A DNA stretch of 64,000 nt from assembly GCF_019733395.1 (NCBI RefSeq), contig NZ_JAIHOO010000001.1, forward strand, positions 4,132,820-4,196,819, in the 5' to 3' direction. The DNA is from Lysobacter sp. BMK333-48F3. Its GTDB lineage: Bacteria > Pseudomonadota > Gammaproteobacteria > Xanthomonadales > Xanthomonadaceae. Positions 27,079 through 35,720 of the stretch are shown piece by piece. Position numbers and translations under genes: made by a program. A model generated the notes under the pieces. That model had not been told where the DNA came from, ran no database searches, and saw only the letters and a list, made by a program, of their open reading frames with translations. Numbering within the stretch: the first letter of the stretch is position 1; the number at the start of each line of letters is the position of its first letter.

Positions 27079-28017
27079 ATGAAGATCACCTCCGCCAAAC
27101 GCGAAGCGCTCGCGCCCTGGATCCGCCAGAACCGCCAGATCATCGACGACGCATTGTGGGACGACGGCTACGTGCTGTTCCGCGGCTTCGATGTCGGCGG
27201 CCTGGACGGTTTCGAGGAAAGCGCGGCCAGCGCCTGCGATTCGCTGTACAAGCATTACGGCGACCTGCCGCTGGCCAGCGCCAGCGAGAACGTCTACTTC
27301 GCCACGCCGTACCCCAAGCACCTGGAAATCCAGTTCCACAACGAGGCCTCGCACACCCATACCTGGCCCTCGCGGCAATTGTTCTTCTGCCTGGAGCCGG
27401 CGCCGGAAGGCGGCGAATGGACCCTGTCGGACGGGCGCCGGGTGATCGAGCGTCTGCCGGCGCAGATGCTGGAGCGCTTCCGCGAGTTGGGGCTGGTCTA
27501 CCGGCGCCGCTTCATCCGCGGCCTGGACGCGTCCTGGGAGCAGTTCTTCAAGGTCGGCAGTCTGCAGGAGTTGCGCGACAAGATCTCTCCGACCGGCCAC
27601 GAGATCGATGCGCCGTCGGAGAACGACGTCACCGTGTCCTACCGCACCCACGCCTTGCTGCATATTCCCGAGCGCGGCACCGAGGCCTGGTTCAACCAGA
27701 TCCTGCTGCATCATCCCGACGCTTTGCCGGCCGAGGTCGACAGCCTGCTGCGCAAGCATTTCCAGCGCGATCAGTTCCCGCGCACGGTGTTCTTCGGCGA
27801 CGGCAGCCCGATTCCGGCCGAGTGGGTGCGCACCATCGACCGGGTGCTGAGCGAATGCTCGGTGCGGATCCAGACCCAGACCCACGACGTGCTGTTGGTC
27901 AACAACCTGCTGTTGGCGCACGGGCGCCTGCCGTACAGCGGCAACCGCCAGATCCGCGTCGCCCTCGGCGACATGCGCGACCACGCCGTCGCATCCGCAG
28001 CCGCATCGGCCGCCTGA
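27079..28017 (+). CDS. Second TauD/TfdA-family Fe(II)/2-oxoglutarate dioxygenase
   Basis: 312-residue paralogue of the preceding dioxygenase, 45 bases downstream in the same operon. Ligands are visible as His87-Asn-Glu89 and distal His281 (LLAHGRLPYSGN). The block YPKHLEI..HNE is shared with the first enzyme, but the rest has diverged clearly. A tail rich in Ala follows the catalytic core. Two paralogues and two positions with the same unusual A-domain code suggest that each enzyme may serve one residue or one stereoisomer. That division of labour is inference. Confidence 0.9.
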   Translation: MKITSAKREALAPWIRQNRQIIDDALWDDGYVLFRGFDVGGLDGFEESAASACDSLYKHYGDLPLASASENVYFATPYPKHLEIQFHNEASHTHTWPSRQLFFCLEPAPEGGEWTLSDGRRVIERLPAQMLERFRELGLVYRRRFIRGLDASWEQFFKVGSLQELRDKISPTGHEIDAPSENDVTVSYRTHALLHIPERGTEAWFNQILLHHPDALPAEVDSLLRKHFQRDQFPRTVFFGDGSPIPAEWVRTIDRVLSECSVRIQTQTHDVLLVNNLLLAHGRLPYSGNRQIRVALGDMRDHAVASAAASAA

Positions 28018-28061
28018 GCCGCGGCCGCCCACCCTCGGAATCACCGCATGAGAACCCCGGC

Positions 28062-29234
28062 ATGATCAAACGCCAGCACGTCGTCAACGACTTCTTCCCC
28101 GAGGCCGAAGCCATGCGCACGGCCTACGACGGCAAGGTCAAGAACGCCTACCAGCAGACCGTCCATTGGCAGTACTTTTGCGAGCCGCAGATGTACACCT
28201 ACCTGCGCACGGTGCCGCAGCAGGTGATCCCGGAGGCGCTGTGGGGCCGCTTCAGCCAACACCTGAAGCAGTGGTGCATCGACCACGTCGGCCTGATCCC
28301 GACCGGCGCGCCCAATCTGCACCTGATGGTCAACGGCTGTACCCTCGGCCTGCACAGCGATTTCCACAACGGCACCTGGGGTTTCGTGTTCTCGCTGACC
28401 CGCTGGGACACGCGCAAGTTCTCCGGCGGCGAGACCTTGCTGATGCGCGACGGCGTGCCCAGCTACAAGAAGCACCACGTCCAGGGCGAGGTGCTGTACG
28501 AGCTGGTGCCGGCGCAGTTCAACCAGTTGCTGCTGTTCGACGACCGCATCGTCCACGGCACCCAGACCATCGAAGGCAGCATGGATCCGCTCGAGGGGCG
28601 CCTGGCCCTGGTCGGCCATCTGCGCGCGACCTCGCCGGTGGTGGCCGGTCCGCTGGATGCCGCCGCCGCGCGCAAGACCGTGTTCGAGTTCCACCGCGCC
28701 CTGGCCGAACCGGTCAAGCCCTACAAGGACGTGCAGGGGGTGATGACCTTCCGCCTCGGCGTCGGCGCCGACGGCGCGGTGGAGTCGACCACGGTGCTGA
28801 CCGACAACTTCGTCACCGCGCACAGCGGCTACGAAGCCAACGAGGACGTCGCCGCGGTGCGGGCCTTGGTGCTGGAGGCCGCCGCCAAGCTGCACTTCGC
28901 CGCCGCTTCCGGGCCGTCCAAGGTCACCGCCGCGGTATTGCTGCCGTTGCCGGACCTGCGCCCGATCGAGATCTCGATCGCCCATGCCGGACGTCCGGCC
29001 AAACTGCAGGAATCGCTCAAAGCCCAGCTCAAGCAAGGCGAGGCGCTGGGGTTCCAAGTCGACGTGCAAGGCGACGGTTTCGCGGTGCGCGAACCCCTGG
29101 CCGGCACGATCCGGATCGAACCCGGCCGCATCGTCGCCTCGTTCGATCCGCCGATGTGGGTGCCGTCGCAACGCGATCACTTCCAGGCCGCGCTCAGCGA
29201 GAACCTCGGCATGCTCGCCAAGTACGGCGGTTGA
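28062..29234 (+). CDS. Prolyl-4-hydroxylase-like 2-oxoglutarate dioxygenase with C-terminal extension
   Basis: 390-residue protein whose N-terminal half (about 1-200) looks like a P4Hc-type dioxygenase. His98-x-Asp100 (GLHSD) and His165 (RIVHG) form the expected facial triad, and Arg179 sits at the usual 2-oxoglutarate position. The C-terminal half, about residues 200-390, has no assigned function; part of it (VMTFRLGVGADG) resembles small beta-rich modules with an energy-transducer-like pattern. The ATG at 28062 follows a five-codon ORF at 28048. Its place between the TauD genes and the hydrolase, and the three prolines in the predicted peptide, suggest proline hydroxylation. I cannot tell which proline. 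Confidence 0.82.
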   Translation: MIKRQHVVNDFFPEAEAMRTAYDGKVKNAYQQTVHWQYFCEPQMYTYLRTVPQQVIPEALWGRFSQHLKQWCIDHVGLIPTGAPNLHLMVNGCTLGLHSDFHNGTWGFVFSLTRWDTRKFSGGETLLMRDGVPSYKKHHVQGEVLYELVPAQFNQLLLFDDRIVHGTQTIEGSMDPLEGRLALVGHLRATSPVVAGPLDAAAARKTVFEFHRALAEPVKPYKDVQGVMTFRLGVGADGAVESTTVLTDNFVTAHSGYEANEDVAAVRALVLEAAAKLHFAAASGPSKVTAAVLLPLPDLRPIEISIAHAGRPAKLQESLKAQLKQGEALGFQVDVQGDGFAVREPLAGTIRIEPGRIVASFDPPMWVPSQRDHFQAALSENLGMLAKYGG

Positions 29235-29250
29235 GCGGGTCGGGCAGGGC

Positions 29251-30672
29251 ATGACGCCGATGTCGTATCCGGATCTGGCGATTCTCGCGCTGGCCCTGGG
29301 CGCGGCCTGGTTGGCGGCGCTGTCGTCGCGGCCGGGGCCGCGCGGTCTGGCCGCTGTGGCGGCGCTGTCGGGGCTGGGCATGGCGGTGCAGGCATGGCGG
29401 CTGGGGCCGTGTTGGCAGTACGCGCCGTTGTGCGCGCTGGTCCTGGCGCTGGCCGCGTTGGCCTGGCTGCGGCGGCGACCGTCGCCGCGGCATCGCGCCC
29501 TGGTCTGGACCGGACGCGGCGGGCTGCTGGCGCTCGCGGCGGCTGCGGCCTTGCCCTGGGCCTTGTTGCCGGTGCCGGAGCTGCCGCCGCCGCGCGGGCC
29601 GTATCCGGTCGGCAGCCGGGTCTTCCGCTGGGTCGATCCGCAGCGCCTCGAAGCGGCCACCGCCGATCCGCGCGATCGGCGCAATCTGGTCGTCCAGGCC
29701 TGGTACCCCGCCGCCGCCGGCGGCGCGGTGCCGCCGCCGTATCTGGATGGCCTCGGCCGCCTGCCGGAAACGGTTTCGTTCATTCCCTCGTTGGCGATGG
29801 CGCGCTACGGACGCATCGACACCCACGCCCGCGGGCAGGCGCCGCCGCTGGCCTCGACGCGGCCCTGGCCGGTGGTGCTGTTCTCGCCGGGCTACGGCGC
29901 CTCGCGCGGGTTCTACAGCGGTTTGCTCGCCGATCTGGCCAGCCGCGGTTTCGTCGTGCTGGCGCTGGATCATCCCTATGAAGTCTCGGTGACCCAACTC
30001 GCTGATGGACGCCTGGCGACGCCGATCGAACGCTTGCCGCCCGACGATCCCGGCCAACTGCACTACATGGCGATGCGCATGGAGGTGCGCGCCGAAGACT
30101 TGCGCGGGGTGCTCGACCGGGTCCAGCGCGGCGACGGTTTCGGCGCGCTGTCGGCGCGGATGGATCGCACTCGCGTCGCCGCGATCGGCCACTCCTTCGG
30201 CGGCGCCGCGGCGATCGCCGCGGCGATGGCCGACCCGCGCCTGCGCGCGGCGGCCAATCTGGACGGCACCTTGTACGGCCGCGCCTTGCGCCAACGCCTG
30301 GAAGTGCCGTTGCTGCTGCTGGAAAGCGACCGCCGCGAGACCGGCCACTCCGAACGCTATTTGCAGGGAACCGCGGCGCTGATCCGGCATCTCCGCGCCG
30401 GCGGCTACCGCTACCAGATTGCCGCGGCCAACCATTACAGCTTCACCGACGTGCCGCTGTTTCTGGCGCCGCCGGCGCGCTGGTTGCTGGGCCGCTTGGT
30501 CGGCGGCTCGCGCGGCGCGGCCGCGACCCAGGCGCTCAGCAACGACCTGCTGACCGCGTTCCTGCACGACGCCTGGCGCGATGCCCCCGGCGACGTCGCC
30601 GCGGCGGCCGCGCATCACTCCGGCCTGAGCGGGGGAGCGCTGTCGCCGGCCGCGGCGGCGGGAGCGAAATGA
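29251..30672 (+). CDS. Membrane-anchored alpha/beta hydrolase, PAF-acetylhydrolase-like
   Basis: 473 residues with four hydrophobic segments in the first ~115 residues, followed by an alpha/beta hydrolase domain. The triad fits the plasma PAF-acetylhydrolase family: Ser315 in GHSFGGA, Asp338 in NLDGTLYG and His395 in NHYSFTDV. The gene starts 16 bases after the dioxygenase stop, with GGGCAGGGC just before the ATG, so it probably belongs to the NRPS operon. An ATG at 29260 is an alternative start. Family members cleave ester bonds of lipids. A membrane-tethered esterase in a lipodepsipeptide operon could open the lactone or trim product outside the cytoplasm, but this role is a guess. Confidence 0.85.
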   Translation: MTPMSYPDLAILALALGAAWLAALSSRPGPRGLAAVAALSGLGMAVQAWRLGPCWQYAPLCALVLALAALAWLRRRPSPRHRALVWTGRGGLLALAAAAALPWALLPVPELPPPRGPYPVGSRVFRWVDPQRLEAATADPRDRRNLVVQAWYPAAAGGAVPPPYLDGLGRLPETVSFIPSLAMARYGRIDTHARGQAPPLASTRPWPVVLFSPGYGASRGFYSGLLADLASRGFVVLALDHPYEVSVTQLADGRLATPIERLPPDDPGQLHYMAMRMEVRAEDLRGVLDRVQRGDGFGALSARMDRTRVAAIGHSFGGAAAIAAAMADPRLRAAANLDGTLYGRALRQRLEVPLLLLESDRRETGHSERYLQGTAALIRHLRAGGYRYQIAAANHYSFTDVPLFLAPPARWLLGRLVGGSRGAAATQALSNDLLTAFLHDAWRDAPGDVAAAAAHHSGLSGGALSPAAAAGAK

Positions 30673-30682
30673 GCGCAGGCCT

Positions 30683-30727
30683 CGCGACGGCAACGGCCCC
30701 GGGACGGAGGTCGCCGGGGCCGTCGCG
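30683..30727. terminator. GC-rich hairpin between convergent genes
   Basis: The arms CGGCCCCGG and CCGGGGCCG, with CGCGACGG/CCGTCGCG continuing the stem across a bulge, form a strong hairpin just downstream of the hydrolase stop and facing the end of the convergent gene. There is no T-run, so termination is inferred from position and stem strength. Confidence 0.5.
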
Positions 30728-30765
30728 GGTGGCGCCTGGATCGGTGCGGCCGAGGCCGCGACCGG

Positions 30766-31596
30766 TCAGGACCGCAGGAAGGCCAGCAGGTCCTGGTTGA
30801 GCTTGTCCTTATGGGTGTCGGTCAGGCCGTGCGGAGCGCCCGGATAGATCACCAGCTTGTGGTTCCTGACCAGCTTGGCCGCGGCGTGGGCGGCGGCGTC
30901 GATCGGCACCACCTGGTCGTCGTCGCCGTGCAGGATCAGGGTCGGCACGTCGAACTTCTTCAGGTCTTCGCTGAAGTCGGTTTCCGAGAACGCGGCGATG
31001 CAGTCGTAGGTGTTCTTGTGCCCGGCCAGCATGCCCTGCATCCAGAACCAGTCGATCATGCCTTGCGACGGCGTCGCGCCGGGGCGGTTGAAGCCGAAGA
31101 ACGGGCCGCTGGCGAGGTCCTGGTAGAGCTTGGAGCGGTCGGCGATCGAGCCGGCGCGCAGGCCGTCGAACACGTCCTTGGGCAGGCCGCCGGGGTTGGC
31201 TTCGGTCTTGAGCATCTGCGGCGGCACCGCCGAGATCAGCCCGGCCTTGGCGACCCGGCCGGTGCCGTGGCGGCCGATGTAGCGCGCGACTTCGCCGCCG
31301 CCGGTGGAGAAGCCGAACAGCGCGGCGCCCTTCAGATCCAGGTGTTCGATCAACTGGGCCAGATCGTCGGCGTAGTGATCCATGTCGTTGCCGTGCCAGG
31401 GCTGGCTGGAGCGGCCGTGGCCGCGGCGGTCGTGGGCGATGGTGCGGTAGCCGCGATCGGCCAGGAACAGCATCTGCGCTTCCCAACTGTCGGCGTTGAG
31501 CGGCCAGCCGTGGCTGAAGACGACCGGCTGGCCGTCCTGCGGGCCCCAGTCCTTGTAATAGATCTGCACGCCGTCTTGGGTGGTGAAGGTGCCCAT
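30766..31596 (-). CDS. Alpha/beta hydrolase, non-haem chloroperoxidase/esterase type
   Basis: 276-residue alpha/beta hydrolase starting at the ATG at 31596, with AGGAG seven bases upstream; the longer reading frame lacks such a site. The sequence shows the HGWPL oxyanion region, DRRGHGRS, a nucleophile in GFSTGGG, Asp in HGDDD and His in PHGLTDTH. This arrangement is that of cofactor-free haloperoxidases and arylesterases of the perhydrolase type. There is no signal peptide. It is oriented with wrbA and the pirin gene, 182 bases after wrbA. The set resembles oxidative- or xenobiotic-stress neighbourhoods. Confidence 0.92.
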   Translation of the reverse strand: MGTFTTQDGVQIYYKDWGPQDGQPVVFSHGWPLNADSWEAQMLFLADRGYRTIAHDRRGHGRSSQPWHGNDMDHYADDLAQLIEHLDLKGAALFGFSTGGGEVARYIGRHGTGRVAKAGLISAVPPQMLKTEANPGGLPKDVFDGLRAGSIADRSKLYQDLASGPFFGFNRPGATPSQGMIDWFWMQGMLAGHKNTYDCIAAFSETDFSEDLKKFDVPTLILHGDDDQVVPIDAAAHAAAKLVRNHKLVIYPGAPHGLTDTHKDKLNQDLLAFLRS

Positions 31597-31693
31597 GGTG
31601 TCGCTCCTGTTGCGTTGGGGGTAGGTAGGTCGAGTCAAGGCGAAGGCGAAGGCGAGTCGACGCCGCGCCCGCATCCGCCTTGCCCTTGCCGTT

Positions 31694-31726
31694 CCCCCCT
31701 TTGAAAAAGGGGGGTAGGGGGGATTT
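31694..31726. repeat. Intergenic C/G-tract hairpin repeat
   Basis: Runs of six C, TTT, GAAAAA, six G, TA, six G and ATTT. The C6 tract can pair with either G6 tract. I recall similar sequences as dispersed intergenic elements in Xanthomonadaceae genomes. Here it sits between wrbA and the hydrolase gene. Copy number in this genome cannot be judged from one copy. Confidence 0.55.
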
Positions 31727-31778
31727 GCTGTTTGCTTCTATGCGCCAGCCCGCTCAATCGCGTGCCCGCAGTTGCCCC

Positions 31779-32378
31779 TCAGCGGGTCAACCGCTGCGCC
31801 GTCTCGGCGACCACGCGGCCCTGATAGCGCGCGCCTTCCAGTTCGTTCTCGCTGGGCTGGCGCGAACCGTCGCCGCCGGCGATGGTGGTCGAGCCGTAGG
31901 GCGATCCGCCGGTGACCTCGTCCAGGCGCATCTGCCCGGCATGGCCGTAGTCCAGGCCGACCACCACCATGCCGAAGTGCAGCAGGTTGGTGATGATCGA
32001 GAACAGGGTGGTTTCCTGGCCGCCGTGCTGGGTCGCGGTCGAGGTGAAGGCCGAGCCGACCTTGCCGTGCAACGCGCCGCGCGCCCACAGCCCGCCGGCC
32101 TGATCGAGGAAGTTGGCCATCTGCGAGGACATCCGGCCGAAGCGGGTGCCGGTGCCGATCACGATCGCGTCGTAGTCGGCCAGGTCTTCGACCTTGGCGA
32201 TCGGCGCGGCCTGGTCGAGCTTGTAGTGCGAGCGGCGGGCGACTTCTTCCGGCACCAGCTCGGGCACGCGCTTGATGTCGACCTGGGCGCCGGCGCCGCG
32301 GGCGCCTTCGGCAACGGCTTGCGCCATGGTTTCGACGTGCCCGTAGGCGGAGTAGTACAGCACCAGAATCTTGGCCAT
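31779..32378 (-). CDS. wrbA: NAD(P)H:quinone oxidoreductase WrbA
   Basis: 199-residue flavodoxin-like FMN enzyme that reduces quinones by two electrons, a cytosolic protection against redox cycling. The start [16 protein letters not shown] is the FMN phosphate-binding loop. GTGTRFGRM, the block around [12 protein letters not shown], and SPYG are characteristic of WrbA, and the length matches the family. It lies downstream of the pirin gene on the same strand with a gap of about 120 bases, so it may be co-transcribed. Confidence 0.96.
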   Translation of the reverse strand: MAKILVLYYSAYGHVETMAQAVAEGARGAGAQVDIKRVPELVPEEVARRSHYKLDQAAPIAKVEDLADYDAIVIGTGTRFGRMSSQMANFLDQAGGLWARGALHGKVGSAFTSTATQHGGQETTLFSIITNLLHFGMVVVGLDYGHAGQMRLDEVTGGSPYGSTTIAGGDGSRQPSENELEGARYQGRVVAETAQRLTR

Positions 32379-32499
32379 GAATTGCTCTTGAAAGTAGGAA
32401 TGCGTTGCCGGGAGTCGACAACGCCGGACACCTTGCCGGCGTTGGCTTGGAAAGCGTGAGTCGCGTCGTGTGTCTGCCTGCCGACTTGCGACGCCGGTC

Positions 32500-33201
32500 T
32501 CAGGGCGCGGTGTCGACCAACACGATTTCGGCGTCTTCCAGCGCGGTCACCCGCAGCTGCGCCTCGTTGCGGATCGCCGCACCGTCGCGGGCGTCGATGC
32601 GCAGGCCGTTGACTTCGACCGCGCCCTTGGCCGGCACCAGATAGCCGTAGCGGTCCGCGCCGAGCGCGTAGTCGGCCGACTCGCCGGCGGCGAGGGTCAG
32701 GCCGAGCACGCGCGCATCGGCGCGGATCGGCAGGGCGTCGTCGTCGCCGGCCTTGCCGCTGGCCAGGATCACGAAGCGGCCGGCGCGCTCGCCCTTGGGG
32801 AAGGGCTTGCTGCCCCAGGTCGGCGTGCCGCCGCGCTGGTCGGGAATGATCCAGATCTGGAAGATCCGGCTGGTGTCGGCTTCCAGGTTGTACTCGGCGT
32901 GCTGGATGCCGCTGCCCGCGCTCATCACCTGCACGTCGCCGGCCTCGGTGCGGCCGCGGTTGCCGAGGTTGTCCTGGTGGCTGATCGCGCCGTCGCGGAC
33001 GTAGGTGATGATCTCCATGTCGGCATGCGAATGCGGCGGGAAGCCGGTATTGGCCTGGATCGCATCGTCGTTCCACACCCGCAGCGCGCCCCAGCCCATG
33101 CGCTCGGCGTCGTGGTAGTTGGCGAAGGAGAAATGGTGCTTGGCGTCGAGCCAGCCGTGGTTGGCGCCGCCGAGGCTGGCGTAGGGGCGATGCTGGATCA
33201 T
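32500..33201 (-). CDS. Pirin family protein (quercetinase-like bicupin)
   Basis: 233 residues of the pirin/YhhW family. The N-terminal cupin has the metal-binding set: His-x-His in PPHSHADME (with Glu following) and His in GIQHAEYN. The C-terminal cupin is degenerate, as usual in this family. YhhW-type members have quercetin 2,3-dioxygenase activity in vitro, but physiological substrates are mostly unknown. It is transcribed away from a LysR gene across a 121-base intergenic region with a palindromic operator candidate, so regulation by that LysR protein is likely. Confidence 0.94.
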   Translation of the reverse strand: MIQHRPYASLGGANHGWLDAKHHFSFANYHDAERMGWGALRVWNDDAIQANTGFPPHSHADMEIITYVRDGAISHQDNLGNRGRTEAGDVQVMSAGSGIQHAEYNLEADTSRIFQIWIIPDQRGGTPTWGSKPFPKGERAGRFVILASGKAGDDDALPIRADARVLGLTLAAGESADYALGADRYGYLVPAKGAVEVNGLRIDARDGAAIRNEAQLRVTALEDAEIVLVDTAP

Positions 33202-33272
33202 GTCGTGGCTCCCGAAGTCGTCGTTGCGTGGTCGATGGACGGCACGATAGACCTCGCCGACCGGCTTTAAAA

Positions 33273-33300
33273 TGGAACCAATCGAATAGGATTCATTCCA
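33273..33300. promoter_or_regulatory. Palindromic operator candidate between pirin and lysR genes
   Basis: A nested dyad lies in the divergent promoter region: an outer TGGAA (33273-33277) pairs with TTCCA (33296-33300), and an inner GAAT-AGG-ATTC (33284-33294) has a different centre, a few bases to the right. It is AT-rich compared with its surroundings and lies 23 bases before the lysR ATG. LysR-type regulators commonly bind interrupted dyads in such places, repressing their own gene and controlling the divergent one. Confidence 0.5.
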
Positions 33301-33322
33301 AAAGCGTTATAGTCGCCAGGCC

Positions 33323-34237
33323 ATGCAGAAACTCCCCGACCTCGAAGCCTGGGCGATCTTCGCCAAGGTCGCCGAAACCGGCTCCTTCGCCCGCACCGCG
33401 GCCGAGTTCGGCCTCGCCCAGGCGACCGTATCCAAGGCCATCGGCCGGCTGGAGGCGCGGCTCAAGACCGTGCTGTTCCATCGGACTTCGCGGCGCATGT
33501 CGCTGACCGAGAGCGGGCGCGGCGCGCTCGAGCGCGCCAGCCGGATCCTCGCCGAGGGCGAGGCGGTCGAGGCCGAGATCACCGCCCAGGCCAAGCACCC
33601 GCGCGGGGTGGTGCGGATCGCCGCGCCGATGTCGTTTGGCGTCGCCCACCTGTCGCCGGTGCTGCCGGAGTTCATGGCCAAGTACCCGGACATCGCCCTG
33701 GAGATCGCCTTCGACGATGGCGTCACCGACCTGGTCGGCGGCGGCTACGATCTGGCGCTGCGGATCTCGGCCCTGGCCGATTCCAGCCTGTTGGCGCGGC
33801 GCCTGTGCGGCGTGCGCGTCCTGCTGGTCGGCGCGCCGGCCTATTTCGAACGCCACGGCCGTCCGCGCCACCCGCGCGAACTGGCTGCGCATCACGGCCT
33901 GTCCTACACCTATTCGCGTTTCGGCAGCGCCTGGCGCTTCCAGCACAAGCGCCACGGCGACTTTTCCATCGCCGTGCCGTCGCCGTTGCGGGTCAACAAC
34001 GCCGAAGCCTTGAATCCGGCCTTGATCGCCGGCCTCGGCCTGGCGCTGCAACCCGAGTTCCTGGTCTGGCGCGAATTGCGCAGCGGCAAGCTGGAAGCGG
34101 CGATGGCCGACTGGGCGCCGCCGCCGATCGCGTTGCACGTGGTCACGCCGCCCGGCCGGGTGCGGCCGGCGCGGGTGCAGTTGTTGATCGACTATCTGGT
34201 GCGCAAGTTCGAGAAGGCGCCTTGGGCGGAGCCCTAG
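33323..34237 (+). CDS. LysR-family transcriptional regulator
   Basis: 304 residues with an N-terminal winged helix-turn-helix (about 8-65: [17 protein letters not shown], then the recognition helix around [12 protein letters not shown]) and a type-2 periplasmic-binding-like effector domain starting about residue 90 ([12 protein letters not shown]). It is closest to the CrgA/AaeR-like group that controls divergent detoxification genes. It is divergent from the pirin gene and probably controls it and wrbA. The effector is unknown. Confidence 0.95.
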   Translation: MQKLPDLEAWAIFAKVAETGSFARTAAEFGLAQATVSKAIGRLEARLKTVLFHRTSRRMSLTESGRGALERASRILAEGEAVEAEITAQAKHPRGVVRIAAPMSFGVAHLSPVLPEFMAKYPDIALEIAFDDGVTDLVGGGYDLALRISALADSSLLARRLCGVRVLLVGAPAYFERHGRPRHPRELAAHHGLSYTYSRFGSAWRFQHKRHGDFSIAVPSPLRVNNAEALNPALIAGLGLALQPEFLVWRELRSGKLEAAMADWAPPPIALHVVTPPGRVRPARVQLLIDYLVRKFEKAPWAEP

Positions 34238-34396
34238 ATTCGCGGTTGGCGTCGCGGCGCCGGCGGTAGCCGGCAGCGGTCGTCGCCGCTCGCTATGGCA
34301 GTGTCCGATCGAGGGCAGATTTAGTGTTTTATTTCAAGTCTTTATAGGCGCTTCGTGACGCATCACCATAGCGCGCCGCGTAGCCCACCCGCCGCC

Positions 34397-34696
34397 ATGA
34401 AGCACGCCGACGACCCCGGCACCCTGGAGCTGGATCTGCCCAAGAAACGCGGCCGGCCGACGCTGTACACCAGCGCGCTGACCCCGGCCGAGCGCGCCCG
34501 CCGCTATCGGCGGCGCAAGGCCGATCGTTTCGATGCGGCCTGGAGCGACCCGGCCGGTGCCGAGACCGGCATCCTGTGCCAGGCTCTGGCCTGGTTGGCG
34601 GCGAACCCGGATGCGGTCAGCGAACGCACCGCACAGCAACTGGGCTGGAAGATCGCCAAGGAGCTGGCGCGGCGCTTCCCGTCGCCGGCGAAGTAG
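34397..34696 (+). CDS. Small basic protein with an AT-hook-like motif
   Basis: 99 residues, probably starting at the ATG at 34397; an upstream ATG at 34355 adds a His/Pro-rich stretch. The N-terminal part carries KKRGRPT, an AT-hook-like DNA-binding signature, followed by TPAERARRYRRRK, a basic helix common in short bacterial proteins of unknown role. The C-terminal half is a predicted amphipathic helix pair. Nucleic-acid binding is likely; a specific function is not assignable. The preceding 160 bases after lysR are unusually AT-rich (34320-34350) and may hold its promoter. Confidence 0.68.
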   Translation: MKHADDPGTLELDLPKKRGRPTLYTSALTPAERARRYRRRKADRFDAAWSDPAGAETGILCQALAWLAANPDAVSERTAQQLGWKIAKELARRFPSPAK

Positions 34697-34828
34697 GGCA
34701 GTCCGGCGCCGCGCGCCCTGCGCGCATCGGTCGCAACCCGCGCCGGCCGGCCCGGCGCAGACTGATGTCGGACGCCGCCGACGCCGCGCCCGACGCCACG
34801 CATGGGGCGTGGCCCGCCAGGAGCGAAC

Positions 34829-35374
34829 ATGCCGTTGCCCAGCCATACCGTCCACGCCGTGCCCTTGCCGCGCGAATGCAGCGTGGCCGACCGCTATCCG
34901 CATCCCGATCTGGCCGATGCTTATTCGATCGAACTGCCGCCTGGAGCCTCGCAAAATCCGGAGGAGCTGGCCCGTTTCGTATTCGCCCACGTGCCGGGCT
35001 GGTCGCGCGCCCTGATGGGTCTGCGCGACCTGCTGGTCGCCGGGCTCGGCCTCAAGACCGGAGCGCAACTGACCGCGACGACGCCCGCGCAGGCGGCGGA
35101 GCGGGTCGGCTTCTTCAGGATCTATACCCGCCGCGCCGACGAGATCGTGCTCGGCGAAGACGACAAGCACCTCGACTTCCGTCTGTCGATGCTGTGCTCG
35201 CCCTCGACGGCGACCCCGCGCGGACGGCGCCTGACCTTGTCGACGGTGGTGCATTGCCATAATCGGCTCGGCCGCGCCTACATCTTCGCGATCGCGCCGT
35301 TCCATCGCCGCATCGTCCGCGCCTGCCTGCGTCGTGCGGCACGGATCGGCTGGCCGGCGGCCGCAGCCGCTTGA
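34829..35374 (+). CDS. DUF2867 family protein
   Basis: 181 residues starting at the ATG at 34829, with AGGAG five bases upstream. The arrangement ADAYSIELP, then FVFAHVPGWSRALMGLRDLLV, then a GLKTG loop, then VLGEDDKHLDFRLS is that of DUF2867. As I recall, members form a small SRPBCC-like alpha/beta fold and occur alone or fused to NAD(P)-binding epimerases. No signal peptide or membrane segment is present. Biochemical function is unknown. Confidence 0.82.
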   Translation: MPLPSHTVHAVPLPRECSVADRYPHPDLADAYSIELPPGASQNPEELARFVFAHVPGWSRALMGLRDLLVAGLGLKTGAQLTATTPAQAAERVGFFRIYTRRADEIVLGEDDKHLDFRLSMLCSPSTATPRGRRLTLSTVVHCHNRLGRAYIFAIAPFHRRIVRACLRRAARIGWPAAAAA

Positions 35375-35467
35375 CCATGCGCTGAGCGGCGCAGTGCAGT
35401 TTGGGGCGGAGCGGCGAAACGCGCGCTTCGCGACCACCCACTCCAGCCGCGTCGATCCAGCAGACCG

Positions 35468-35484
35468 GCCCTTCCGGGGAGGGC
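35468..35484. terminator. Weak hairpin after the DUF2867 gene
   Basis: GCCCT and AGGGC enclose a seven-base loop about 95 bases after the stop, followed by a short CTCTTG. The stem is short, so this is only a candidate. The rest of the 334-base gap upstream of the beta-glucosidase gene shows no ORF with a ribosome-binding site. Confidence 0.25.
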
Positions 35485-35654
35485 TCTTGCCTCCCGGATG
35501 AGTTCGCCGTCACACCTTGGCGTCCAATCGGCGGATCGCCGACGATCGCGCCGGCAAGGGCCGGTCGGGTGAAGCCTCATAATGCGTATCGGACGCGGTG
35601 CGGGTTCGCACCGGTGCGCGTCGCCGGCCCGCATGCCGCGAGCGAAACCTCGCA

Positions 35655-35684
35655 TTGACAGGCATGTAACCGGTTACATATGAT
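35655..35684 (+). promoter_or_regulatory. Sigma-70-type promoter of the GH3 gene
   Basis: A consensus -35 TTGACA (35655-35660) and a -10 TATGAT (35679-35684) are separated by 18 bases, about 25-40 bases before the gene start. Such a close match to consensus stands out in this GC-rich window. The spacer is occupied by a perfect operator palindrome, which implies repression by steric block. Confidence 0.72.
35664..35679. promoter_or_regulatory. LacI/GalR-type operator palindrome
   Basis: ATGTAACCGGTTACAT is a perfect 16-base palindrome with a central CG, the hallmark of LacI/GalR-family operators. It sits between the -35 and -10 elements of the beta-glucosidase promoter. No LacI-family gene is present in the window, so the regulator is encoded elsewhere. 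Confidence 0.75.
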
Positions 35685-35720
35685 GCTGAACGATAATTTC
35701 ACGCTAGGGTGCAAGCCGTA

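Noticed and set aside
31690..31730. Poly-C/poly-G tract as a terminator of wrbA
   Set aside because: It can fold, but the sequence resembles a dispersed repeat element; listed as a repeat instead.
31738..32421. Arg/Pro-rich minus-strand ORF overlapping wrbA
   Set aside because: Out-of-frame with the clearly conserved WrbA reading frame.
35590..35640. GGTTCGCACC-like sequence resembling a tRNA T-arm
   Set aside because: No acceptor stem or anticodon arm could be built around it.
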